Shown here one piece after another: positions 52,376-61,941 of a DNA stretch of 64,000 nt. The stretch's first letter is position 1, and every line of letters begins with the position of its first letter. Under the pieces are notes generated by a model. The model was not told the DNA's origin. It worked only from the letters and a program-made list of their open reading frames with translations, and made no database searches. Source of the stretch: Candidatus Bathyarchaeota archaeon (GTDB taxonomy: Archaea; Thermoproteota; Bathyarchaeia; Bathyarchaeales; Bathycorpusculaceae); assembly GCA_018396705.1 (NCBI GenBank), contig JAGTQZ010000009.1, positions 62,001 through 126,000 on the forward strand, written 5' to 3'. A program made the translations under genes and the position numbers.

Positions 52376-52812
52376 CGCATCGGTTTCTGTTTCCTACCAA
52401 GCACAAGTTCTTTAAGCGAAACTCCGTTAACCATTATAACTTTCCATCTTACGCCCGGGATGTCGCCCATGCTTCTTCCACGAGAACCACCTATTCCCTC
52501 TACTAGAACTTCGTCGTGTTCGTCTACAACGTTTAGAGCACCATCTCCGGGCAGAAAAGCCGTAATAACTTTACCATTCTTTATAAGTTGGACTCTAACA
52601 CACTTTCTGATGGCGCTGTTGGGCTGCTTGCTTTCAACACCAACCTTTTCGAGGACTATGCCTCTAGCCATTGGTGCACCTTCAAGAGGATCCGCCTTAA
52701 CGTCTAAACCCAACATTCGCCTTTTATAGTACATGCTACTCCAACGGAACTTTTGCCGTTTTGCCGCTAACTTTCTAGCGGCAAACTCACCTCTTGGAGA
52801 CTTTGAACCCAT
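52372..52812 (-). CDS. rps12: Ribosomal protein uS12
   Basis: A small-subunit protein of 146 residues, essential to decoding. It shows the [20 protein letters not shown] motif and the [15 protein letters not shown] end. The open frame starts at 52845, but ATG 52812 gives the usual archaeal start ([19 protein letters not shown]), and a TATA-like GTTTAAATATTAG at about 52851-52863 would start transcription near 52831, inside the longer frame. First gene of rps12-rps7. Confidence 0.95.
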   Translation of the reverse strand: MGSKSPRGEFAARKLAAKRQKFRWSSMYYKRRMLGLDVKADPLEGAPMARGIVLEKVGVESKQPNSAIRKCVRVQLIKNGKVITAFLPGDGALNVVDEHDEVLVEGIGGSRGRSMGDIPGVRWKVIMVNGVSLKELVLGRKQKPMR

Positions 52813-52933
52813 AGCCTCGGTTATCCTCTCGCTACGTCTAATCACACATCTAATATTTAAACTGAACGAAGCCTAAACCGTAAAAACTAGAGGGGAAGGC
52901 CCCACTATTGGCTTGAAAAAGCTCCAAAAAATG

Positions 52934-53719
52934 TTAAATCCCTTTTATTTGCGCTCTACGGTTGAATGTTGTAATTGCCGCGGTAAAAAGAGAGACCATT
53001 AAAACTGCTGATAAACTTGCAGCCGACGGAAATTCCGGAACCACAGAATACTCCAAAGACTCTGCAGTTAAAGAATAACTTGACACCAGCTGCACCCTGC
53101 CAGTACTAGAGCTTAGCACTATCTGAAAGGATTCTATCTCATTTGAACCCAAATCTTGGGAGCTTAAATATGCGTATGACGTCGCCACCACATACCCAGT
53201 TGCATTGTAGAAAGCGGCCACCACTTTTACGCTGTGTGCCGTGTTCTGGGCAATGTTCTTTATACTCCCCGTTACAACTAGGTCACCTGAAATCTCGATG
53301 TGAGAACTGCTTGAAAGGATCTCTAAGCCCTCTGGAACCGGATCTGTGTCCGTTGCAACAACGTTTAAGCTGTAATGGTGAACCCGGCTTGCCGCCGCCG
53401 TTGTTAAAAGCACTTCGAAAGGAGATTTTCTCCCCGGTAAGAGGACATGCAGATATGCATGGTTGTAGGCTGTCCCTATCATGTTGCCACTTGAATCATA
53501 GAAATTTACAGTGATCCAAACATCCTTCACAGCATTATTCCTGGAATTTTCTACTTCTCCTGAAACGCGATAATAGCCTATGGCATCATACCATCCCGTG
53601 TGGTTTGGCAACACAACAACCGTATCACCTGCTTTCGCTTCAAAGATATAGGAGGCAAATGACAGCACACCTAAAGCTATCAGCATAAACCAAACTTTTT
53701 TCAATTTCTCACCTCTCAC
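52934..53719 (-). CDS. Secreted surface protein with PEF-type anchor
   Basis: A 261-residue exported protein. Signal peptide at 1-28 (KVWFMLIALGVLSFASYIFE). Two similar beta domains follow, each of the FxLYD type: VSGEVENSRNNAVKDVWITV near 50 and VTGSIKNIAQNTAHSVKVVA near 145. The C-terminus is a sorting anchor: VVPEFPSAASLSAVLMVSLF then a basic RRAQIKG. PEF-CTERM ends mark proteins cut and anchored by an archaeosortase. Ligand unknown. Confidence 0.88.
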   Translation of the reverse strand: MRGEKLKKVWFMLIALGVLSFASYIFEAKAGDTVVVLPNHTGWYDAIGYYRVSGEVENSRNNAVKDVWITVNFYDSSGNMIGTAYNHAYLHVLLPGRKSPFEVLLTTAAASRVHHYSLNVVATDTDPVPEGLEILSSSSHIEISGDLVVTGSIKNIAQNTAHSVKVVAAFYNATGYVVATSYAYLSSQDLGSNEIESFQIVLSSSTGRVQLVSSYSLTAESLEYSVVPEFPSAASLSAVLMVSLFTAAITTFNRRAQIKGI

Positions 53720-53908
53720 TCAGCTTGCTCTTTATAGGTCAGTTTAGACCCTTAGACGGTTTAATATCCTTTATTTCAAATGCTGTATTGAATCTTAGCC
53801 CTTATCAGTCTTGGTTAAATGACAACTATATTATGCAATAAACTTTCTAGACTTTGGGAGAAACAGATTTTAAGCCAAAAGCCAGAGCTGATATAGTGGG
53901 TGCTAGAA

Positions 53909-54697
53909 ATGGCCAGCTGGAGGCTATTGAAACTTGAGGCACATAACGCTTACATGAATATGGCTGTGGACGAAGCTATATTAAATGCGAGGATAAAGGG
54001 GCTTGTGCCTAACACTATACGGTTTTACCGCTGGAACCCATCGGCAGTTTCTATTGGAAGATTTCAGAACATAGAAAACGAGGTTTATCTGCAAAACTGT
54101 CTTGAACATCGCGTGGACGTTGTTAGACGCGTAACCGGCGGAGGCACCGTTTACCATGATGCTGAAGGTGAAATCACATACAGTGTAGTCGTAAGCAAAG
54201 AAGACCTAGACGCTAAGGACATAACTGAGGTTTATGCGCGAATCTATGCAGGCATAGTTGAAGCCCTTAATGTTTTAGGTTTAAAGGCAGACTTCAATGA
54301 AGGCAACCCAAAAGTCTGTCCGAACTTGACGGTAAACGGCAAAAAAATTTCAGGAAGCGCTCAATGTCATAAGGCCGACGTAGTCCTACAACATGGCACA
54401 ATGTTGGTGGACGTTAACCTAGAGAAAATGTTCACTTTCTTGAAAGTTCCATGGGCAAAAACATGCATGGAAGTTGTTAACGTGGCTAAAAACAAAATAA
54501 CCTCAATAAAAGCGGAGCTTGGCAAGGAAATTTCACTCGAAACAGTTCATAAAGCCCTAATTGAAGGCTTTCGAAAAACATTGAAAACACCGCTTCAGCA
54601 AGAAAACTTAACACCATACGAAAAGGAGTTAGCTGAAAAACTTTGCAAGGAGAAATATGCCACCGCTGACTGGAACATGTATGGGAAAGAAAATTAG
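53909..54697 (+). CDS. lplA: Lipoate-protein ligase A family enzyme
   Basis: A 262-residue enzyme of the BPL/LplA fold that attaches lipoate or octanoate to proteins such as GcvH or E2. [20 protein letters not shown] carries the substrate loop, and [10 protein letters not shown] carries the catalytic lysine. The start is taken at ATG 53909 rather than 53900. With the LipS1/LipS2-like pair 10 kb upstream it would complete lipoyl assembly. It has no separate C-terminal LplB domain, so an LplB may be elsewhere. Convergent with cysS, overlapping 4 bases. Confidence 0.92.
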   Translation: MASWRLLKLEAHNAYMNMAVDEAILNARIKGLVPNTIRFYRWNPSAVSIGRFQNIENEVYLQNCLEHRVDVVRRVTGGGTVYHDAEGEITYSVVVSKEDLDAKDITEVYARIYAGIVEALNVLGLKADFNEGNPKVCPNLTVNGKKISGSAQCHKADVVLQHGTMLVDVNLEKMFTFLKVPWAKTCMEVVNVAKNKITSIKAELGKEISLETVHKALIEGFRKTLKTPLQQENLTPYEKELAEKLCKEKYATADWNMYGKEN

Positions 54698-56133
54698 TGT
54701 TTCACTATTCGCCATTTCACGCCTTGCGGTGTATCCTCGATTATTATACCCATAGCGCGCAGCTGCTCTCTGATTCTATCAGCCGTAGCCCAGTCCCTAG
54801 CTTTTCTCGCTTCCTCCCTTTTTTGGATAAGTTCTTCAGCTTCTGGCGGCAGTCCCTCCTTCTTTCCTACCTCCTTGGCCAAATCCAACGCAAAGATTTT
54901 GTCAAACTCCATGAGCAAATCATACTTTTCACGGTTAGTCAAAGTTTTCTCCTCTCTGACCAAGGTCCATGTTAAGGCTAAAGCCTTAGGCATGTTTAAG
55001 TCGTCATTTATCGCCTCAATAAAACTTCCATAATATTCCTCATACTTTGAGCTTTTACCCGCATTTTCCTCCAATTTTTCAGCCAAGTCTCTAACATGCT
55101 CCCTTAACGTGAATAACGCATTCTGAGCTGACCGCAAGCTTTCCCAAGTGAAAACAAGCTCAGACCTGTAGTGAGCTGTCAAACACAGGTACCTAAAGGC
55201 TAACGGATCAAATCCCTCATCCACCAGCGTCTGAACCGTGATTATCTCTCCGGCGGACTTTGCCATTTTCATTGATTTGCCAAAAACTAAGAACGCTCCG
55301 TGCAACCAATAATTCGCCAGAGGCTTGCCAGTCAAAGCTTCAGCTTGCGCAATCTCATTTGTGTGGTGGATTGGTATGTGGTCTATGCCTCCACAGTGAA
55401 TGTCAAAGTGCTCGCCTAAATACTTCATCCCCATGACAGTGCACTCTATATGCCATCCAGGAAAACCCACACCCCAAGGAGAATTCCATTCCATCTGCCG
55501 CTTTTTGTCCTTTGGAGAGAAGCGCCAAAGGCAGAAGTCTGTTAAATGCCTTTTGTTGGGGTTGAATTCAACTCTTGCTCCAGCCTTCAGACTTTCATTC
55601 AACTTCTCGAAATCCATTCCAGTGAGTTTCCCGTAATCCTCCAACTTAGAAGTGTCGAAATAGACACCGTCGTCAATTATATACGCGTAGCCCTTTTCCT
55701 CAAGCTTACGAATATAGTCAATCATGTCAGCAATGTGGTCTGTCGCCTTACAGACTATCGTCGGCTTGAGAATGTTAAGTCTCTCCGCGTCTTCGAAGAA
55801 CTTCTTTGTGTAAAAATCAGCTATCTCCCAAACAGTTTTTCTCTCCCTTTGGGCACCAACCTCCATTTTGTCCTCCCCAGCGTCAGCGTCCGAAGTTAAG
55901 TGTCCCACGTCCGTGATATTCATCACATGCTTTACCCTGAAGCCATTAAATTCCAAGACCCTTCGGAGAATGTCTTCAAATATGTATGTCCTAAAATTGC
56001 CTATGTGGGCGTACCAATAAACTGTGGGACCACAACAATACATTCTAACATTGCCCTCTTCCATTGGAACGAACTTTTCCTTTCTCCGCGTCAAAGTGTT
56101 GAAAAGATATACTTCCCGCTTAGCTTTTCCCAT
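54694..56133 (-). CDS. cysS: Cysteinyl-tRNA synthetase
   Basis: Class I aminoacyl-tRNA synthetase of 479 residues that charges tRNA-Cys. [20 protein letters not shown] contains the HIGH-like motif (HIGN) and the zinc Cys. The KMSKS loop reads KMAKSAGE near residue 260. [20 protein letters not shown] supplies zinc ligands. The alpha-helical C-terminal domain ends in GVKWRI. Normal length, so the organism does not rely on the SepRS route alone. Convergent with lplA. Confidence 0.97.
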   Translation of the reverse strand: MGKAKREVYLFNTLTRRKEKFVPMEEGNVRMYCCGPTVYWYAHIGNFRTYIFEDILRRVLEFNGFRVKHVMNITDVGHLTSDADAGEDKMEVGAQRERKTVWEIADFYTKKFFEDAERLNILKPTIVCKATDHIADMIDYIRKLEEKGYAYIIDDGVYFDTSKLEDYGKLTGMDFEKLNESLKAGARVEFNPNKRHLTDFCLWRFSPKDKKRQMEWNSPWGVGFPGWHIECTVMGMKYLGEHFDIHCGGIDHIPIHHTNEIAQAEALTGKPLANYWLHGAFLVFGKSMKMAKSAGEIITVQTLVDEGFDPLAFRYLCLTAHYRSELVFTWESLRSAQNALFTLREHVRDLAEKLEENAGKSSKYEEYYGSFIEAINDDLNMPKALALTWTLVREEKTLTNREKYDLLMEFDKIFALDLAKEVGKKEGLPPEAEELIQKREEARKARDWATADRIREQLRAMGIIIEDTPQGVKWRIVKH

Positions 56134-56195
56134 GTTTCATCAAAAGGAATAGCGACAAAAACATTTAAAGACTTTTACCCCATAGATGGCGGAGG

Positions 56196-56381
56196 CTAAT
56201 CATATTTCTTAAACCTTAACATTCTCCTAAAGCTCTTTAAATCCTCCGCAATTAGCTTCAAAAAACGAAGTTCTTCCATGCTTTTCTTAAACTTCAAAAA
56301 CTCCTCATGAAACTTTTCTAAAGTGATCCTATCTTCATCAGCCATAAACTCCACCGCAAAAACATTAAACGGGGTGGTCAT
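56196..56381 (-). CDS. Hypothetical helical protein
   Basis: An unrecognised 61-residue protein (from ATG 56381; an ATG at 56399 would add six residues and begin inside the inverted repeat). It is charged and helical (LEKFHEEFLKFKKSMEELRF, ending RRMLRFKKYD). A coiled-coil dimer is plausible. Its promoter side is a strong inverted repeat at 56390-56479. Downstream is cysS on the same strand, 62 bases on. Confidence 0.55.
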   Translation of the reverse strand: MTTPFNVFAVEFMADEDRITLEKFHEEFLKFKKSMEELRFLKLIAEDLKSFRRMLRFKKYD

Positions 56382-56389
56382 CGCTTTTT

Positions 56390-56479
56390 GGCCGACCAAA
56401 AGCAGCCATTTCCGTCATCGAGGAGAAAGGAGAAGGCTTCGAAAACGGAAAAACCGAAATTGGCTGCTTTTGGTCGGCC
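56390..56479. repeat. Long inverted repeat / stem-loop
   Basis: A perfect 19-base inverted repeat: the arm at 56390-56408, GGCCGACCAAAAGCAGCCA, pairs with 56461-56479. Inside it, TTTCCGT at 56409-56415 pairs with ACGGAAA at 56445-56451, leaving a 9-base bulge on the 3' side. A shorter TCGAG/TTCGA pairing lies in the loop. The whole would fold as one stem-loop of about 90 bases. No known transposon end, tRNA or riboswitch is recognised. It sits just upstream of a small gene on the minus strand. Confidence 0.75.
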
Positions 56480-56573
56480 TTCAACCTCTATCCCCTGAAT
56501 AGCGTCGTAAGATTTAATATTCAAAGCTATATAAAAAGATTGCTGAATAACACAAATAGACACGCTGCAAAGC

Positions 56574-57128
56574 CTAACCTACAGCTAATATGCCCTCAAG
56601 AATTCTATCTTCAGGAACATCCAGCTGCTTTGAAAGCCAGCTTTTCAAAAGAGCTGTTTGTTTAGGGAGCTCTCCACTATAAGTTATTATTTGGTTATTT
56701 TTTAAGGCGTCTGCTTGAAAAGCTTTCTCAGTCTCCTTGTAAAGGAACGAAAGTGTCTGAGCCTGTCGTGCTAAAGTTTGGAAATCTTCCCAATGCTTAC
56801 AGCGCAGTATAACTGGTGGACCCCGCATTTCAGCGGCAATCTGCGCTTTCTGCACTGATGAAGGCGCAAGCACTTTTTGGGATTCATGAGAAGCTTGCGA
56901 TGTTGACAAATAAGCGATTAAGTTAGATATTTCATTTTGAAGATCTGTAAGTCTATACTCAACGCTTTCTATTTTCCCGCTTAACTCACCAGCCTCACCA
57001 AGTCTTTCGGTGATCTTGCCTAACTCGTTTATCAAACGGTCTAAATCCTTCTCATGTTCCCTTAGAACGTTAATAATAAAGTCTAATGCTTCTAATGCAT
57101 CATCCTTAGAGGGAGGCTTCTTCGACAT
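56574..57128 (-). CDS. Hypothetical coiled-coil protein
   Basis: Unrecognised 184-residue protein. Residues 8-80 are a long coiled coil (LINELGKITERLGEAGELSG). A second part from about 105 (GPPVILRCKHWEDFQTLARQ) looks globular, with an ending LDVPEDRILEGILAVG. No membrane helix. ATG 57128 has a GAGGA site just beyond it and a TATA-like TTTATTTATAG. The upstream stretch 57129-57384 contains only that promoter. Function unknown. Confidence 0.72.
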   Translation of the reverse strand: MSKKPPSKDDALEALDFIINVLREHEKDLDRLINELGKITERLGEAGELSGKIESVEYRLTDLQNEISNLIAYLSTSQASHESQKVLAPSSVQKAQIAAEMRGPPVILRCKHWEDFQTLARQAQTLSFLYKETEKAFQADALKNNQIITYSGELPKQTALLKSWLSKQLDVPEDRILEGILAVG

Positions 57129-57384
57129 GGCAGTTTCCTCTGCCTATTTCATTTGGCTCCTCTATAAATAAAGGTAGCGAATCCTCAAAATGTATCTATG
57201 CAAATGGCCAAACATACGTATTAACAATAAAAACTCACATGACAAATGAGGAAATTAAAATACACAAAACATCTAGCCTAATAGATAATGGGACATGTAG
57301 ATTTATACACAGATAAGTTCTGGTCCATCCAATGAGTATTTAACACTTCCAAAACCACATTTTTTAGTAACGACTCAACAGCAC

Positions 57385-58143
57385 CTATTTTTGAACTCTG
57401 GTTAAGAAGTCTAGTATAGCTTGTATAAATACCTGTTCCCGCACCGTATCCAAGGAATGGCGGGTATTAGGCATTACCAGCAATTCACCCCTTTGTAACG
57501 CATGATAAAAACGCACAGCCTCCTCAACAGGAACTAGCTCATCACGATCACCAACAGAAACCAAAACTGGAATATTAACACGACCAAAATCTTTTAAACC
57601 TAACACCTCATTCGGCATTGTTTGCAGATACTCTGATGCCTCCTTTAGAAGTAAGATCCATCTATCGCGGCCATGCATCTTTTGAAGTGTCTCGGCAAAC
57701 CTAGGTGTTTTGGCGAGAATACGATCTGGATTAAGTCTCTGGAGCATAAACCCCACGATATCATCATTCCAAAACATTTTCGACGCATGCATCACAAGGG
57801 CTTTGATTCTAAATGGCTGCGCTAGCGCAGCCATGAGCCCTACATACCCTCCCAAACTGTATCCACAGATTAAAACAGACTCTAAGTGCAACATGTCTAG
57901 AAGCCCTGTAAGATCGCTGCAAAAAAGATTGTTACTTAACTCACCTTTAGGATTGTTAGTTCGACCGTGCCCACGAAGGTCCACCGCAATTACACGATAA
58001 TATTTAGAAAACAGAGGGATAAATCGGCGCCAATCCTCCATGGATCCAAGTAATCCGTGAAGAAGAATGAGAGTTTCTCCTTTACCAATTTCTTCATAAT
58101 ATAAGTTGATGTCGTTCACAAGTAAGTATGGCATTAAATCCAC
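57385..58143 (-). CDS. Alpha/beta-fold hydrolase
   Basis: A 252-residue hydrolase. LLHGLLGSMEDW gives the oxyanion-hole region. The nucleophile is Ser96 in ICGYSLGGYVG; the acid is likely Asp199 or Asp201 (VGDRDELVP) and the base is His229 (NTRHSLD). The fold is common to esterases, C-C hydrolases and haloperoxidases, so the substrate is unknown. M4 is a possible start. It follows the 2-hydroxyacid dehydrogenase gene on the same strand by 85 bases. Confidence 0.9.
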   Translation of the reverse strand: MDLMPYLLVNDINLYYEEIGKGETLILLHGLLGSMEDWRRFIPLFSKYYRVIAVDLRGHGRTNNPKGELSNNLFCSDLTGLLDMLHLESVLICGYSLGGYVGLMAALAQPFRIKALVMHASKMFWNDDIVGFMLQRLNPDRILAKTPRFAETLQKMHGRDRWILLLKEASEYLQTMPNEVLGLKDFGRVNIPVLVSVGDRDELVPVEEAVRFYHALQRGELLVMPNTRHSLDTVREQVFIQAILDFLTRVQK

Positions 58144-58228
58144 CTTCCCATTTGGTAAAAGGAATTACAAAAAGGATTACTTATAAAATTTCGAAGCAGA
58201 CAATTCCTTAATTGGGTATTTCATGTGG

Positions 58229-59263
58229 CTAAATCTTCAACAATCTTTCTCGCCATTTTGGGATAGCTTCTGTGTTAACAACGTACTCTGGAACGATCCC
58301 TTTTAGCAGTTTCACGCAATTGTCCACTGCAACTTTCTCTCCCTCGATGAGAGACTCACTGTTTCGGCCGGCTATATGAGGAGTGATAATAACGTTATCC
58401 ATTGTTAACAGGGGATTATCTGGGGTTGCCGGCTCCTTTTCTAGAACATCTAAAGCAGCACCGGCTATTTTCTGATTTTTCAAGGCGTCAATCAACGCGT
58501 TTTCATCAATTATTGCTCCTCGCGAAGTGTTAATTATGAAAGCAGTTTTCTTCATCAACCCCAGTTCTCTGACACCTATCAAGTGGTAAGTTTGCTTAGT
58601 TAACGGAGCGTGGATGGTGACAAAATCGGATTCTCTTAACAATGTTGACAAATCAACTAATTGTACTCCGAAGCTTTTTGCTTTTTGCTCTGATATGTAA
58701 GGATCATAGCCTAGAAGTTTTACATCAAACGGGGTGAGTAATGTCGCAACTTTAGCACCAATTCTTCCAAGACCAATGATGCCCACTGTTTTATTTTTCA
58801 ATGTAATTGTATCGACGCGCTCATCATAATAAATCGATGCATCTTTTTGAGACATAAGCATGGAAATGTTCTTTAATTTTTTAGCTAAAGCCAAAATTAA
58901 CGCTAATGTATGTTCCGCAACGCTGATAAAATCCAACTCTATTGGTGCGTTCGTGACTAGTATGCCAAGTTCAGAAGCTGTTTCAATATCCACATTATCA
59001 AAGCCTATCCCTCGCTGGCAAATGCAGACAAGTTTTCGCATTGACCTTAAGACCTGTGATGAAAGTTTTAATCTTGGAGAAGCAATAATCGCGTGCACTT
59101 CCCTGCATTTTTCAATGATTTCGTCTTCTGAATATGTCTCTTTCTCGCTAGCAATCGGTGATGAAGGTTTCCTTCCGAAAATTACTTTAAACCCCTCATT
59201 TTCTAAAACTTTGTAAACTTTTGGATCGTTTATGGGGAAACTTACGAAAATTAATTTTTGCAT
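58229..59263 (-). CDS. D-2-hydroxyacid dehydrogenase (SerA-like)
   Basis: A 344-residue NAD-dependent dehydrogenase. Substrate domain at 1-110 and 300-344; nucleotide site VGIIGLGRIGAKVATLL near residue 165; catalytic Arg in NTSRGAIIDENALIDAL, and the Glu/His pair in the text up to VIITPHIAG near 305. It lacks the C-terminal ACT domain of full phosphoglycerate dehydrogenase. It could make serine or reduce aryl-pyruvates; the iorAB genes 195 bases away, divergent, suggest a keto-acid role, but this is inference. Confidence 0.9.
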   Translation of the reverse strand: MQKLIFVSFPINDPKVYKVLENEGFKVIFGRKPSSPIASEKETYSEDEIIEKCREVHAIIASPRLKLSSQVLRSMRKLVCICQRGIGFDNVDIETASELGILVTNAPIELDFISVAEHTLALILALAKKLKNISMLMSQKDASIYYDERVDTITLKNKTVGIIGLGRIGAKVATLLTPFDVKLLGYDPYISEQKAKSFGVQLVDLSTLLRESDFVTIHAPLTKQTYHLIGVRELGLMKKTAFIINTSRGAIIDENALIDALKNQKIAGAALDVLEKEPATPDNPLLTMDNVIITPHIAGRNSESLIEGEKVAVDNCVKLLKGIVPEYVVNTEAIPKWRERLLKI

Positions 59264-59458
59264 AAGATCACTTTAGGGAGTAATCAAAATAAATTTTTCT
59301 TAGGAGTTTTGCTGCCGTCGTAAAGAAGTAATTAGATAAGCGATCGACTTCCTCTTTTAATTTGCATATAAAAAGCCTTAATGCAGCAAAGCGGGAAATA
59401 ATTAACGAAACACTTAGATAGAACAATCTTTATCCATCCCATAGCATGGAGGTTTAAT

Positions 59459-61300
59459 TTGAAAAACGTTGTGTTAATGCTTGGTAATGAAGCCATTGCG
59501 CGTGGCGCCGTTGAGGCTGGGGTTCAAGCTGCGACAGGGTATCCTGGAACACCCTCTTCAGAAATTATTGAAACTTTAGCAGCTTGGTCTAAGGACTATG
59601 GAATTTATGTTGAATGGAGCACCAATGAAAAAGTGGCTTTAGAGGTAGCATTGGCCGCAGCCTATTGTAATCTCAGGGCTTTAGTTGCTATGAAACATGT
59701 TGGCGTCAATGTAGCCTCAGATACTCTATTCACCGCAACCTATACCGGAGTTAAAGGAGGACTTGTCCTAGTTTCTGCTGATGACCCCAGCTGCCACAGT
59801 TCTCAAAACGAACAAGACAATAGGCTCTACGGGCCCCATGCTTACATACCGGTCCTAGAACCATCCTCTCCTCAAGAAGCTAAAGACTTAATCATATACA
59901 GTTTTGAGTCATCTGAAAAGTTTAAAATGCCTATAATGGTTAGAACAACAACGAGATTAAACCACAGCAGAGGTAACGTAAAACTCGGTCCTTTATTGAA
60001 AGTGGGCAAAAAAGGAACTTTTGAGAAAAAACCTGAAGAAATGAGCTGTTTACCAGCGAATGCTAGAAAAATGAGGCTAAGATTGATCAATACAATTAGG
60101 TTGGTTGAGGAGCATTTTGACAATTCGCCGTTCAATTCTGTTTGCGGAGAATCCAACATCGGTGTGGTGGCCTCCGGACTGGCCTATGAATACGTTATGG
60201 AAGCCCTTGAAACGCTAAAAGCGAAGGATGAGGTGTCGCTATTAAAATTATCAACATTGTATCCCTTGCCGAAAAAACTTGTGACATCTTTTCTCGAAGG
60301 GAAAGAAAAAGTCTTAGTTATTGAGGAATTAGAACCTTTCATTGAAAACTATGTAAAAAGCTTTTGTTGCGACTTAGATTCGAAGACAAAAGTTTATGGA
60401 AAAGCTTTCATACCCCTAGTGGGGGAATTAACCCCCTCAGCGGTCTTGGAAGGTTTAGCTAAATTCTTAAATAAAAAGTTGGAATGCAAGAGAGAACAAA
60501 AATTGGCGGTTGAAGCGCCGCCGCGTCCGCCAGTGTTGTGCGCGGGGTGTCCACATAGAAGTACGTTTTACGCCATAAAATTAGCTGTGAAAAAAAGAAA
60601 GGTGGATGCTATATATCCAAGTGATATAGGTTGCTATGGACTTGGATTTTATCCTCCACTAGAAGCTATAGACGTGAGTCTGTGCATGGGTTCAAGCATA
60701 GGGCTCGCGTGCGGTCTGGCTAAGTTCACAGGAAAAGTCGTTATCGCAACAATAGGCGACTCTACCTTCATGCATGCAGGCATTCCAGCTCTCATCAATG
60801 CCACCTTTAATCCCTCAAGCTTTGTTCTAGTAATCTTAGACAACGGACTTGTGGCGATGACTGGGCATCAACCCAGTCCAGTTTCAGGGGTTAATCTCAT
60901 GGGTGAGAAAGTAAAAATAATCCTCCCTGAAAACTTAGCAACGGCTTGTGGAGCATCATTCTGTAAGGTAGTGGATCCTTATAACCTGGAAGAAACGGTC
61001 TCAGCTATCATTGAGGCCATAGATCATGTGCAAAAGGGCTTGGGGCCAGCCGTCGTAATATCTCGCAGAAAATGTGCGCTCACGCTACTACGGGAATCTC
61101 GGGATGGAAAAATAAAACTTGTTAAAAGGAGCATAAATCTTGAAAAATGTATTGGCTGCATGGCCTGTATAAAGCTTACCGGGTGTCCAGCTTTGCTGCC
61201 AAGCAACGAGAAAGTTTCGATAGATAAAATGACATGCACGGGGTGTGGTTTATGCGAGGAAGTATGTCCATATGACGCTATTGAAAAAAGTGGAGGTTGA
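59459..61300 (+). CDS. iorA: Indolepyruvate:ferredoxin oxidoreductase alpha subunit
   Basis: A 613-residue thiamine diphosphate enzyme that oxidises aryl-pyruvates (from tryptophan, phenylalanine, tyrosine) to aryl-acetyl-CoA, passing electrons to ferredoxin. N-terminal pyrimidine domain (AATGYPGTPSSEII), central domain, then the TPP-binding region near residue 430 (ATIGDSTFMHAGIPALIN). Residues 555-613 are a 2[4Fe-4S] domain (CIGCMACIKLTGC and CTGCGLCEEVC). Start TTG 59459 with GGAGGT upstream. iorB follows 3 bases later. Confidence 0.95.
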   Translation: MKNVVLMLGNEAIARGAVEAGVQAATGYPGTPSSEIIETLAAWSKDYGIYVEWSTNEKVALEVALAAAYCNLRALVAMKHVGVNVASDTLFTATYTGVKGGLVLVSADDPSCHSSQNEQDNRLYGPHAYIPVLEPSSPQEAKDLIIYSFESSEKFKMPIMVRTTTRLNHSRGNVKLGPLLKVGKKGTFEKKPEEMSCLPANARKMRLRLINTIRLVEEHFDNSPFNSVCGESNIGVVASGLAYEYVMEALETLKAKDEVSLLKLSTLYPLPKKLVTSFLEGKEKVLVIEELEPFIENYVKSFCCDLDSKTKVYGKAFIPLVGELTPSAVLEGLAKFLNKKLECKREQKLAVEAPPRPPVLCAGCPHRSTFYAIKLAVKKRKVDAIYPSDIGCYGLGFYPPLEAIDVSLCMGSSIGLACGLAKFTGKVVIATIGDSTFMHAGIPALINATFNPSSFVLVILDNGLVAMTGHQPSPVSGVNLMGEKVKIILPENLATACGASFCKVVDPYNLEETVSAIIEAIDHVQKGLGPAVVISRRKCALTLLRESRDGKIKLVKRSINLEKCIGCMACIKLTGCPALLPSNEKVSIDKMTCTGCGLCEEVCPYDAIEKSGG

Positions 61301-61303
61301 TAG

Positions 61304-61894
61304 ATGGCAAACGTGGTTTTGTCAGGAGTTGGTGGTCAAGGTGTATTAACTTTAGCTGCGTTGATTGGTAGCGCTGCAATTTTTGACGGTTACGAAGTTA
61401 GAATGTCAGAAGTGCATGGCATGGCCCAGAGGGGTGGGCAAGTGGTTTGTCACGTAAAATACGGGGCCAAAGTTTATTCGCCGCTTGTTATGGAGGGAAC
61501 TGCAGACTTAATAGTTGCTTTAGAAGCTTCTGAGGCACTTAGGGTGGCACATTATCTTAAAGCAAGAGGTGCCATAATAATCAATAATCTTGAATTGCCG
61601 CCTCCACTGGCTGTAATTAAGGGGGTTAAATATCCAAACCTTAAAACTATTGTGGAGGAACTCTCAAAAATCACTGGTAAGGTCTATGTTGTAAATGCTC
61701 AAGAAATAGCTAAGACAGTGGGGTCATTGAACGTCGTTAACACTATTATGTTAGGTGCTTCTTGGGCTACTGGGGAGTTGGATGTTTCCGAAAACTCGTT
61801 AATCAAGGCCATAGTTTCAAGGTTTGGTGAAAAATGGAAGGACATAAACGTAAAGGCCTTTAAGGAGGGCGTTAAAGCCGTAAGTAAAGGCTAA
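61304..61894 (+). CDS. iorB: Indolepyruvate:ferredoxin oxidoreductase beta subunit
   Basis: A 196-residue gamma-type subunit. VVLSGVGGQGVLTLAALIG at the start and EVHGMAQRGGQVVCHVKYG near residue 40 are the marks of the CoA-binding domain. It pairs with IorA in one complex. It starts 3 bases after iorA. The acyl-CoA synthetase alpha gene lies 47 bases after its end, so product and ATP-forming enzyme are encoded together. Confidence 0.95.
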   Translation: MANVVLSGVGGQGVLTLAALIGSAAIFDGYEVRMSEVHGMAQRGGQVVCHVKYGAKVYSPLVMEGTADLIVALEASEALRVAHYLKARGAIIINNLELPPPLAVIKGVKYPNLKTIVEELSKITGKVYVVNAQEIAKTVGSLNVVNTIMLGASWATGELDVSENSLIKAIVSRFGEKWKDINVKAFKEGVKAVSKG

Positions 61895-61941
61895 ATGGTC
61901 CACTAACCAGAACAGAAACGTGCCAAACTTAGGTGAAATAT

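Noticed and set aside
56378-56563. Minus-strand 61-codon frame over the inverted repeat
   Set aside because: Its C-terminal half is only the translated stem-loop, it overlaps the start of the 56381 gene and has no ribosome site.
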